NCBI GenBank assembly: GCA_023425485.1
Contig: JAFACO010000316.1
Coordinates: forward strand, 1-9,501
Source: Bacillota bacterium
GTDB taxonomy: Bacteria > Bacillota > Clostridia > Lachnospirales > Lachnospiraceae
Reading direction: 5' to 3'
Length of the DNA: 9,501 nt
Shown here: positions 1 through 6,107 of the stretch, piece by piece
Position numbering within the stretch: the first letter of the stretch is position 1
How the letters are laid out: each line of letters starts with the position of its first letter
Position numbers and translations under genes: made by a program
Notes under the pieces: generated by a model
Databases searched by the model: none
Told to the model about the DNA's origin: nothing
Seen by the model: the letters and a program-made list of their open reading frames with translations, nothing else

Positions 1-3000
1 GTGTAATCACTTCGATCTTCATACAGTTTTCCTAAAATGTTCGCAATTGCAGCTCCTCTGGAATGTCCCATAATATATATCGTCTTTTCTGCACTGGAAC
101 TTACATAGGTAGTAACATAATTTTTAATATAATCATCTAAACGATTGGCTGCAACATCAAAGCCCTTATGATTTTTGTGGTTTCTCCAATAAGAGTTGTA
201 TCTATCCCAGTAATTAGAACTGTCCGCACCAACATCAAAGTTACTGGACCATTCCTCTATGGTACCATTGGTTCCTCTTACTGTCACAATGATAATTTCT
301 TTATCTTTCCCCATATAGCTTACATATCTATGTCCGATTGCAATTTCAGAAACATCATCATCTGTAAAATCCTCTGTCAAGCTATACTTGTCAACATCCT
401 CCAGACCAAATGCACTCATAATGTTATTCGTCTGACCGCCTGCGATGGCCCCATTTGTAACATTGAAATTAGTATCCTCATAGATTGCAGTGGCATATAA
501 AGAGGCTAGAACACTTAAGTCTTTCTTATAAACTGAATTATTCTGGAACAGTAATCGGTAATCTACGGTAAAGTCCACATTAAAATCAAAGTCATTGGCA
601 CTTACAGTCCCTTTAAAGGCATTACCATTGACAGAACTGGTATTTCTCTTTACCAAATCTCTGGAATTACCATCGTCCATACCATCATAATCGGTATCCT
701 TCAGAACAGGATTTGTCTTGTAGCTATATACTTCAATGGTTGATTTACCACTATATTCCTCTTCCGGTATACCCCTGGCTTTTAAGAATACCTTAATTAA
801 ATTATCAAGTGGAACAACCTTTTTACTGCCTAACTCATCAAAGTCTTTAATTCCATCATCATCGGTATCTTCATCTGGATCATCGCTTGGATCATTCAGC
901 ATTACTACCTGGTAATCATCCAGTACAACCCATTGACCTTTATTTGTATCATCGCCGATTTTACCAGCCAATTTTAGGAGCTCTTCGCTAAAATTGCCAT
1001 AGATATTTGCATAAATCCCCCCGGTTGAAGAAATCAATGCATCATAAGTGGATTTATAGTAACTTGAGGTTATAACAGAGGTAACGATATTGTTTTTATT
1101 TAAGAGTTCTATTTCTTCTGCCATGTTTGCAATACCATATTGATTATTGTTTTTATATCCGGCATCAGTAAGTAGAATTATGAATTTGCTGGCATTTGAT
1201 CTCCAATCTAAACGGCGAGCTGTTTCTAGTCCATCCACTGCTGTTTCATCAATATCCCCGCCGCCTTTCGCTCTGATGCTGTTGATCACCGTCGCTAGTT
1301 TACTTACATTAAGACTGGAGTACCAGTTTAAAGGTCCATTTTTATGTATAATTGTACTATTTACACCATCATAAGTTATGTCCTGATATTCTACTACTGC
1401 AAAGTTAGCATTTACATTATATACATCCACCAATTGTTGGGCAAAGGTATTTAAATTTGATGCTACATTACTTATCTCATCTCCCATAGAGCCAGTGGCA
1501 TCAATGACAAATACAATATCTGCTATTCCCTTGGTAGAAGCTGAATCTGATATATCTTCTTGCAGCAAAACGGCTTCATCTTCTATTATTCCATCAACTA
1601 CTTCTGTTTCTTCCGTATCTTCAAGCTTTTGTACCTCTTCTATACCTTCTGTTTCTTCTATACCTTCTGTTTCTTCTATAGCTTCTGTTCCCTCTATAGC
1701 TTCTGTTCCTTCTATAGCTTCTGTTCCCTCTATACTTTCAGTTTCTTCCGTATTTTCTATTTCGTTAGTTTCAGGTGCAAAATTCATATTATTATCGACA
1801 GTATAGGGATCTGTATTTATGATATCATCTGTTGCAACAAGGGACGGATCTTCGAAAATGATATCTTCATTTATTAACATACCAGAGCCATCAAATATTT
1901 TAGCGGAACTATCATAAGTTTCTAATTCGCTTAATACATCAATTCCCATATCGATTAAAAACTCATTTATATTCAATATAAAATAGCTGCCGGCTTCTGT
2001 CACAGTACCAGAAATGTTATTTGCACTGTAGAGGGTATCTACCGGAATAAAGCCATTTTCTCCTCCAAGCTTACAAATTAATAAATCTTTTGCATACGCT
2101 GTTCCATACGCATTGATTATTTTTGATATATCATACTCTAAAACAAGATTAGCTGAACCATAGTTCATCTGAACATCTATGACATTTCCAATAACTGCAC
2201 GGTTTGAGTCCAGTTCCTTATAATCAGAAACTTCAACTGTCACATTTTTATCAATTAATCCGGTAACTTCTCCAGAAATTTCGGGATATACTATTTTGTC
2301 TTCTGCCAACAATTCTTCATCAATATTATCTGTACCTAAGGTTTGCTGAAAGGTACGCAGTGAATCCAGTGTCATTCCATCAGACATCGCATTTTTAGGA
2401 TCTAATCCAAGCATAATCTCTTCATAATCCGTTAATCCATCCTTATCGGTATCAGGTTCCAGAGGATTTGTCTGATATAAATTTATTTCTTCCCCATCTT
2501 CAAGACCATCATTATCTGAATCTGCATCATTAATAACGGTATTGTTGGCTACCTCCTCTAGATTTGATAAACCATCACCGTCATAATCTTCGTCACCGTC
2601 AGCAATACCATTACCGTCGGTGTCAACCTTTAAAGGATCTGTTCCAGACAAATAATACTCTTCGTAATCAGTTAACCCATCTCCATCTGAATCGGATTTT
2701 AATGGGTTAGTACCCAACAAAGCTTCTAAATAGTCCTCTAACCCGTCACTATCAGAATCCTTTTCATAATCTATTTCAGGCTCTGTTATTGGTGCAGTGT
2801 TTGTAATTTGGGTCAATACAGGGTTTTCAATCGTGGTAGTTACATTCCCTGGGTTGCCACTGAACTCAAGAGTTAATACTTGTCCAGGCTTTATGTTTGA
2901 ATTATAGCCAGCATTTTTAATATAATAATGCGTTCCCTCTTGTTTCAGAATTGATGCTGTATAAAATCTTTCAATCTTATGTCCGAAATCAAAGTCAAGT

Positions 3001-3551
3001 TTCCAGTCTTCAATAATATTACCCGAAACATTCTTAATTGAAATCTCACCAATAAACGCAGTTTTCCAATCGTTTTTAACTTTGAAATTTATCTCGACAC
3101 CTTCTTTTACTACCTCTTCAAAACTTAACATATCAAAGGTTGCCGGTAAACTTACTGTACTGTCTGCTTTCGCAGTAAAACCAAAGCTCACACTTCTTCC
3201 TGCTTCAATATCCTGATTATGTACAGCATTTTTTATAACATATTTCCCCGCTTCAAAGGATTTAACAACAGCGTTCCAAATGTTTGTAATTTCATAAGGC
3301 ATTTCAAATCCAAGTGCCCAATTATCAATTACTTTATCACCTGTATTTTTTATGATTACATTCGCATTAAATGCACCAGACCATTTACTGGTTATCATTA
3401 AAGTGACTTCATAACCCTCTCCTGAAAATACTGTCGTGGTGGGACTAGTCTCTGCTTTAACTTGTGCAGGCCTGATGTTAATAGATGTTAACACCAGGAC
3501 TGCAATTAGTAACATAGCAATTATCTGCTTCCATTTTCTTCTTAACCTCAT
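1..3551 (-). CDS. Secreted modular protein: two CBM2-like modules, TSP3 calcium repeats, vWA domain and class 3 lipase domain (partial, C-terminus beyond window)
   Basis: The frame is open without a stop for 1183 codons from ATG 3551 to the window edge. The start follows AGGGAG with 8 nt spacing. Residues 1-33 form a signal peptide: RRK-rich start, hydrophobic core 10-23, probable cut after QVKA. Two CBM2-like beta modules follow: about 44-130 (W57, W92, and H111 at the usual third aromatic) and about 150-235 (W162, Y197, Y216). Residues 265-385 carry six DxDxDG loops of the bacterial thrombospondin-3 type. Residues 396-600 are unassigned; 604-639 are an acidic tandem repeat. A vWA domain spans about 677-865 with MIDAS residues D684-T686-S688, T770 and D796. 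Two more loops lie at 895 and 952. From about 970 a lipase_3-like domain has VRGT (R1092) and the elbow GHSRG (S1164). The rest of the triad lies outside the window. Role inferred: calcium-stabilised, cell-surface or secreted esterase/lipase that may bind plant cell wall. Substrate and anchoring are unknown. Confidence 0.9.
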   Translation of the reverse strand, partial: MRLRRKWKQIIAMLLIAVLVLTSINIRPAQVKAETSPTTTVFSGEGYEVTLMITSKWSGAFNANVIIKNTGDKVIDNWALGFEMPYEITNIWNAVVKSFEAGKYVIKNAVHNQDIEAGRSVSFGFTAKADSTVSLPATFDMLSFEEVVKEGVEINFKVKNDWKTAFIGEISIKNVSGNIIEDWKLDFDFGHKIERFYTASILKQEGTHYYIKNAGYNSNIKPGQVLTLEFSGNPGNVTTTIENPVLTQITNTAPITEPEIDYEKDSDSDGLEDYLEALLGTNPLKSDSDGDGLTDYEEYYLSGTDPLKVDTDGNGIADGDEDYDGDGLSNLEEVANNTVINDADSDNDGLEDGEEINLYQTNPLEPDTDKDGLTDYEEIMLGLDPKNAMSDGMTLDSLRTFQQTLGTDNIDEELLAEDKIVYPEISGEVTGLIDKNVTVEVSDYKELDSNRAVIGNVIDVQMNYGSANLVLEYDISKIINAYGTAYAKDLLICKLGGENGFIPVDTLYSANNISGTVTEAGSYFILNINEFLIDMGIDVLSELETYDSSAKIFDGSGMLINEDIIFEDPSLVATDDIINTDPYTVDNNMNFAPETNEIENTEETESIEGTEAIEGTEAIEGTEAIEETEGIEETEGIEEVQKLEDTEETEVVDGIIEDEAVLLQEDISDSASTKGIADIVFVIDATGSMGDEISNVASNLNTFAQQLVDVYNVNANFAVVEYQDITYDGVNSTIIHKNGPLNWYSSLNVSKLATVINSIRAKGGGDIDETAVDGLETARRLDWRSNASKFIILLTDAGYKNNNQYGIANMAEEIELLNKNNIVTSVITSSYYKSTYDALISSTGGIYANIYGNFSEELLKLAGKIGDDTNKGQWVVLDDYQVVMLNDPSDDPDEDTDDDGIKDFDELGSKKVVPLDNLIKVFLKARGIPEEEYSGKSTIEVYSYKTNPVLKDTDYDGMDDGNSRDLVKRNTSSVNGNAFKGTVSANDFDFNVDFTVDYRLLFQNNSVYKKDLSVLASLYATAIYEDTNFNVTNGAIAGGQTNNIMSAFGLEDVDKYSLTEDFTDDDVSEIAIGHRYVSYMGKDKEIIIVTVRGTNGTIEEWSSNFDVGADSSNYWDRYNSYWRNHKNHKGFDVAANRLDDYIKNYVTTYVSSSAEKTIYIMGHSRGAAIANILGKLYEDRSDY
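1635..1742 (-). repeat. 18-bp tandem repeat encoding six acidic hexapeptides TExIE(G/E)
   Basis: Six in-frame 18-bp units encode TESIEG, TEAIEG, TEAIEG, TEAIEE, TEGIEE and TEGIEE (residues 604-639 of the large secreted protein). A degenerate unit VQKLED and a Thr/Glu-rich stretch follow. The units are nearly identical at DNA level, so copy number could change by slippage without shifting the frame. The segment sits just before the vWA domain and is strongly acidic, so it probably acts as an extended linker. It also creates two long plus-strand open frames that are not genes. Confidence 0.9.
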
Positions 3552-3558
3552 TTTTATC

Positions 3559-3565
3559 TCTCCCT
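3559..3565 (-). promoter_or_regulatory. Ribosome binding site of the large secreted protein gene
   Basis: AGGGAGA on the minus strand lies 7-8 nt before ATG 3551. It fixes this start, which immediately begins a canonical signal peptide (MRLRRKWK then a hydrophobic core). Confidence 0.85.
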
Positions 3566-3584
3566 ATTATGAATTTGTATTTTA

Positions 3585-3600
3585 ACAACATAATTGTTGT
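3585..3600. repeat. Small inverted repeat in the leader of the secreted protein gene
   Basis: ACAACA and TGTTGT are perfect 6-bp arms around TAAT, 34 nt upstream of the start codon and just downstream of the larger dyad at 3602-3655. It could be a protein site or a small leader hairpin. No function can be assigned from sequence. Confidence 0.4.
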
Positions 3601-3601
3601 A

Positions 3602-3655
3602 AATACCAGTAATTTACTGTATTATTTTCCCATAATAATGTAAAATACTGGTATT
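3602..3655. promoter_or_regulatory. Long imperfect dyad spanning the promoter of the secreted protein gene
   Basis: AATACCAGTA (3602-3611) and TACTGGTATT (3646-3655) are perfect 10-bp inverted arms. Inside them TTTAC pairs with GTAAA (3613-3617 with 3640-3644) and ATTATT pairs with AATAAT (3621-3626 with 3634-3639). One mismatch and a 3-nt bulge interrupt a total of 21 pairs around the loop TTCCCAT. The upstream arm abuts the -35 and the downstream arm falls in the leader, as expected for an operator with two half-sites about four helical turns apart. A structural role in DNA or RNA is equally possible. Confidence 0.6.
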
Positions 3656-3660
3656 GTCAA
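3632..3660 (-). promoter_or_regulatory. Sigma-A type promoter of the large secreted protein gene
   Basis: On the minus strand TTGACA (3660-3655, 6 of 6 consensus) is followed by a 17-bp spacer and TATTAT (3637-3632, 5 of 6). The predicted transcription start is near 3625, giving a leader of about 73 nt before ATG 3551. The spacer and -10 sit inside a long inverted repeat (3602-3655), so the promoter may be repressor-controlled or the leader may fold. Confidence 0.75.
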
Positions 3661-3724
3661 TCTAATATGACAAAATTATGCATAAACGTCAAATATTTAA
3701 CAATATGTTAGATAAAAATCCACA

Positions 3725-3867
3725 GAACAAAAGTGTGCTATGCACACTCTCGCGTTCAAACATTTTTAAAGCACACCTTTTGTTCCGCGCGCGTAGCTGC
3801 GCATCATTAGCCCAAAGGGCTTTTTATATACTAGGAAATTTCGGGGAATTTCCTAGTATATAAAAAG
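3725..3867. repeat. Intergenic element built of nested palindromes (REP/BIME-like candidate)
   Basis: Three structures are packed together. First, GAACAAAAG+TGTGCT (3725-3739) pairs with AGCACA+CTTTTGTTC (3770-3785) with one bulged C. Its left arm can instead form a 7-bp hairpin, AGTGTGC/GCACACT (3732-3748). Second, AGCCC-AAA-GGGCT (3809-3821) is followed by a T run. Third, a perfect 21-bp stem (3820-3840 with 3847-3867) closes the loop TCGGGG. The middle is GC-rich (CGCGCGCG at about 3786) against an AT-rich background. A 61-codon plus-strand frame crosses it, but its arrangement looks like hairpin DNA rather than coding sequence. No transposase or target duplication is visible. Probably a dispersed intergenic repeat, possibly also a transcription barrier between the two converging functions of this region. 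Confidence 0.6.
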
Positions 3868-3900
3868 ACTAAGTAAATGAGGATTAACATTTACTTAGTC
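3862..3900 (-). terminator. Rho-independent terminator of the proC-nudF-spoIIM-xerD operon
   Basis: On the minus strand, 23 nt after the xerD-like stop codon, GACTAAGTAAATG pairs perfectly over 13 bp with CATTTACTTAGTC (3900-3888 with 3879-3867) around an 8-nt loop. It is followed directly by TTTTT. The U run is itself the first part of the 21-bp stem of the adjacent palindromic element. Confidence 0.85.
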
Positions 3901-3923
3901 TATTAAGGACAGAGGCATAACAA

Positions 3924-4799
3924 CTATGCTCTTGGATGTGTATTCATATAAACTTCCCGGTTATTCTTAAATCCATGACTTAAGTACAGCTGGGTAGCAG
4001 AGATATCGGAATGACCGAGTAATTCCTGTACACTAACAAGATCTGCGCCATTGTCTATCATGTGGGCAGCAAAGGAATGTCTTATCATATTCGGATTTAT
4101 CTCTTCGAGTCCTGCTTGCTTTGCATATGCCTTTAGAATTTTCCAAAAGCCCTGTCGGCTTAATTGCTCACCGGTAATATTTAAAAACAGAAAATCACTC
4201 TGATGTTTATCAAAATCCTGCGTTCTGATTGCCAAATACTCTGTAAGGGCTGCTTTTGCTGACTTACCAAAAGGAATAATTCGCTCCCTTCTATCCCCAC
4301 AAGTAATATAACGACCTGATACATTGAGATCCGCCATTTTTAAGGCAATTAGTTCTGATACCTTAACACCAGTTGCATATAGAAGTTCCAGCATAGCACG
4401 GTCTCTGATTCCTTTTTTCGTTTTAACATCCGGCTGACGGATTAACTTATCCACTAAGGATATTTCAATAATCTGAGGTGATTTTTTTTGTAATTTTGGC
4501 GGTTTAATCCGTTCCGATGGATCTGAAAATATTACTTGATGTTTTAATAAATATAATAAAAATGCTTTGATTGAAGCAATGTTCCTGGTAACAGAAGCAG
4601 GCGATAACCCCTCCTTCTCCAGCGTTAATATGTAGGAATTTAAATTTGTTTCACTGATCTTTGTTACTGAATTGATATCCTGTTTTTCAAAATACACTAC
4701 CATTTTTTTAATGTCGTTACGATATGCTTGCAGTGTATTCTTTGATGCATCTTTTATGTCCCTCATATAAGCAATAAAATCATTTAAATACTGTTCCAT
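3924..4799 (-). CDS. xerD: XerD-like tyrosine recombinase with altered catalytic residues
   Basis: This 291-residue protein has the length and two-domain layout of the Xer recombinases: an N-terminal SAM-like core-binding domain (about 1-85) and a C-terminal catalytic domain (about 108-291). Xer proteins normally resolve chromosome dimers at dif. Conserved blocks are present: ELLYATGVKVSEL, RERIIPFG, IRHSFAAHM and LLGHSDISATQLY. Arg II (R240), H263 and the nucleophile Y272 are intact. However, Arg I is lysine (K146), the beta-hairpin region 156-178 has no lysine where GKGNKER-type sequences carry one, and the histidine of HxxR is N237. Catalysis may therefore be weakened or absent. The start at 4799 was chosen because GAGGAGG lies 6 nt before it; an in-frame ATG at 4826 lacks such a site. 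It is the last gene of the operon, 39 bp after spoIIM. It is either a diverged XerD or a paralogue of it. Confidence 0.85.
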   Translation of the reverse strand: MEQYLNDFIAYMRDIKDASKNTLQAYRNDIKKMVVYFEKQDINSVTKISETNLNSYILTLEKEGLSPASVTRNIASIKAFLLYLLKHQVIFSDPSERIKPPKLQKKSPQIIEISLVDKLIRQPDVKTKKGIRDRAMLELLYATGVKVSELIALKMADLNVSGRYITCGDRRERIIPFGKSAKAALTEYLAIRTQDFDKHQSDFLFLNITGEQLSRQGFWKILKAYAKQAGLEEINPNMIRHSFAAHMIDNGADLVSVQELLGHSDISATQLYLSHGFKNNREVYMNTHPRA

Positions 4800-4805
4800 T
4801 TTATT

Positions 4806-4812
4806 CCTCCTC
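4806..4812 (-). promoter_or_regulatory. Ribosome binding site that fixes the xerD-like start
   Basis: GAGGAGG on the minus strand lies 6 nt upstream of ATG 4799, an ideal Shine-Dalgarno match and spacing. It lies inside the frame that would open at ATG 4826, arguing against that longer start. Confidence 0.85.
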
Positions 4813-4838
4813 ATTAGACAAATCAATTACAGTATTAC

Positions 4839-5453
4839 CTATGAAACATAAATTCCCAAAGCTTTTTTTAATAAAAAGGCACCAGGGTATGCTTCAAGAA
4901 AACTAGCAATTAGAAGTGCTACTGCTAATAACAAAATGATAATTAATTGAGATTTCATTAACCTTACAATCTTACTGATTTGATTGTTATTATCCTGATA
5001 TATTGTTCTGCATACATCGAAGCCCTTGTAAAGTGAAATCAAGACGATTGGTACATAGAGCAATCCGTGAGGAAATACATAGGCAAGCACAAGTAAAATA
5101 CCCTTCATACCATATTGCATGGTAATTGCAGAAATAAAGAAGCCGGAAAAGAAGCCAAAGGATATTATTTTAAATGCCATATAAGGTAATCCAAGTATCG
5201 TCATACATAACAACCAGAAAATAGCGAATTCACTAAAATTCCTTCCTAAGGTATATCGAAAAAGGCCGGAATAATCTGTATCATTGGTAACAATTCTTGA
5301 AAAAACATTCGCTTCATAACTCTGAATTTGATCCATATAGCTTCCCTTAAAGATATTTGCACATAAAATTCCAAGGAAAACCCCAATGACAATCAGAAAG
5401 ATAGCGATTTGCAAAATATTGAACTTTTGCAACTGAAATTTAAACAGTTTCAT
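4839..5453 (-). CDS. spoIIM: Stage II sporulation protein M
   Basis: SpoIIM is a polytopic membrane protein. With SpoIID and SpoIIP it forms the peptidoglycan-remodelling complex that drives engulfment of the forespore. The 204-residue length fits the family. Hydrophobic segments lie at about 13-34, 76-95, 97-112, 117-140 and 168-188, consistent with five membrane spans. The FPHG motif (127-130), in the segment before the fourth span ends, is typical of the family, as is the E-A-Y-P stretch near the C-terminus. The start at 5453 follows GGGAAG with 8 nt spacing. It lies 94 bp after nudF, a gap wide enough for its own promoter, and 39 bp before the xerD-like gene. In B. subtilis spoIIM is under mother-cell sigma-E; I could not find a convincing sigma-E promoter here. 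Presence of this gene indicates an endospore former. Confidence 0.9.
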   Translation of the reverse strand: MKLFKFQLQKFNILQIAIFLIVIGVFLGILCANIFKGSYMDQIQSYEANVFSRIVTNDTDYSGLFRYTLGRNFSEFAIFWLLCMTILGLPYMAFKIISFGFFSGFFISAITMQYGMKGILLVLAYVFPHGLLYVPIVLISLYKGFDVCRTIYQDNNNQISKIVRLMKSQLIIILLLAVALLIASFLEAYPGAFLLKKALGIYVS

Positions 5454-5469
5454 ACTTATGTCTTCCCAT

Positions 5470-5497
5470 CATATCTATCTATAACATAGATATGTTA
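5470..5497. promoter_or_regulatory. Overlapping, mutually exclusive inverted repeats upstream of spoIIM
   Basis: CATATCTAT (5470-5478) pairs with ATAGATATG (5486-5494) over 9 bp. TAACATA (5482-5488) pairs with TATGTTA (5491-5497) over 7 bp. They share bases, so an RNA could adopt only one. They lie 17-44 bp before the spoIIM start. They could be an operator or a leader switch; nothing identifies a regulator. Confidence 0.45.
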
Positions 5498-5547
5498 AGA
5501 ATCCAGAATTAGAACAAGCAGGAAAAGTCACTACAAGGTATCTCTAA

Positions 5548-6081
5548 CTAATAGTTAAGTTTCGCTTTATATGCGAGTATACCTGCTATTGTCTTGGCAT
5601 CTGTGATACCTCCAGTCAAGATTAACTCAACTAGTTCATCTAATGTATATCGTTCGATTGTAACAAACTCATCTTCGTCCAAATTTTGTTCTGAAACCTG
5701 AATGCCAGTTGTATAATAAATGCCTATTTTTTCGTTACTAAAAGCAACTGTTGTATATAAATCTAGTAAATGAACTACTTCTCCAGCCTGATAACCGGTT
5801 TCTTCCTCACATTCACGTACTGCACAGGTTAGATTATCTTCACCTGGATTAAGTCCCCCTGCTGGTATTTCTAAGGAATATTGATCAATTGCATTACGAT
5901 ATTGGCGCACCATTAATATCTTGCCCTCTTCATCCACTGGTATCATGGCTGATGCACCTCTATGATGAATATAGTCAAAGGAGGTTAGTTTTCCACCTTC
6001 TATTTCAATGGTATCCTTATAAAAATCAATTATACGACCCTTGTGAATTATGTCTCGTTGTAAACGTTTGTATGGAATCAT
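5548..6081 (-). CDS. nudF: NUDIX hydrolase, ADP-ribose pyrophosphatase family
   Basis: This 177-residue enzyme probably hydrolyses ADP-ribose (and related nucleotide sugars) to AMP and ribose 5-phosphate in the cytoplasm. The NUDIX box is complete at 75-97: G75, E81, then R89-E90-C91-E92-E93-E94-T95-G96-Y97, which matches GX5EX7REUXEEXGU. Upstream, RGASAMIPVDEEGKILMVRQ and YSLEIPAGG are typical of the ADPRase branch (YffH/NudF type). The start at 6081 follows AAAGGGAG with about 10 nt spacing. An upstream in-frame ATG at 6147 would overlap the end of proC by 40 bp and has no clear ribosome site. It begins 26 bp after proC, so the two are probably co-transcribed. In B. subtilis nudF also lies near spoIIM and xerD. 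The exact substrate is inferred from family resemblance. Confidence 0.88.
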   Translation of the reverse strand: MIPYKRLQRDIIHKGRIIDFYKDTIEIEGGKLTSFDYIHHRGASAMIPVDEEGKILMVRQYRNAIDQYSLEIPAGGLNPGEDNLTCAVRECEEETGYQAGEVVHLLDLYTTVAFSNEKIGIYYTTGIQVSEQNLDEDEFVTIERYTLDELVELILTGGITDAKTIAGILAYKAKLNY

Positions 6082-6091
6082 ATCTATGACA

Positions 6092-6099
6092 CTCCCTTT
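6092..6099 (-). promoter_or_regulatory. Ribosome binding site supporting the shorter nudF start
   Basis: AAAGGGAG on the minus strand lies about 10 nt upstream of ATG 6081, in the short gap after proC. It favours translation from MIPYKRLQ over the ATG at 6147 inside proC. Confidence 0.65.
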
Positions 6100-6107
6100 C
6101 TTCCCAA

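Noticed and set aside
168..500. Plus-strand open frame of 110 codons
   Set aside because: It is antisense to the lipase domain, whose VRGT and GHSRG motifs are clear on the other strand.
1495..1877. Two overlapping plus-strand open frames rich in Ser/Val or Phe/Tyr/Cys
   Set aside because: They are antisense shadows of the 18-bp repeat and vWA-coding region of the large minus-strand gene, which has a continuous frame with recognisable domains.
2397..2757. Dockerin (cellulosome) repeats
   Set aside because: The DxDxDG loops are followed by G/L-x-D-x-x-E patterns and TNP/TDP ends at about 20-residue spacing, typical of bacterial thrombospondin-3 repeats; six tandem loops in the middle of the protein do not fit a two-repeat dockerin.
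3678..3863. A 61-codon plus-strand open frame across the palindromic element
   Set aside because: It runs through hairpin arms and a T-run, has no convincing ribosome site, and its composition is explained by the inverted repeats.
3725..3867. Insertion sequence or CRISPR array
   Set aside because: No transposase, no target-site duplication, and no regularly spaced direct repeats with unique spacers.
4800..4826. Longer start of the xerD-like gene at ATG 4826
   Set aside because: The GAGGAGG ribosome site lies downstream of it and ideally spaced for ATG 4799; Xer proteins usually begin close to this point.
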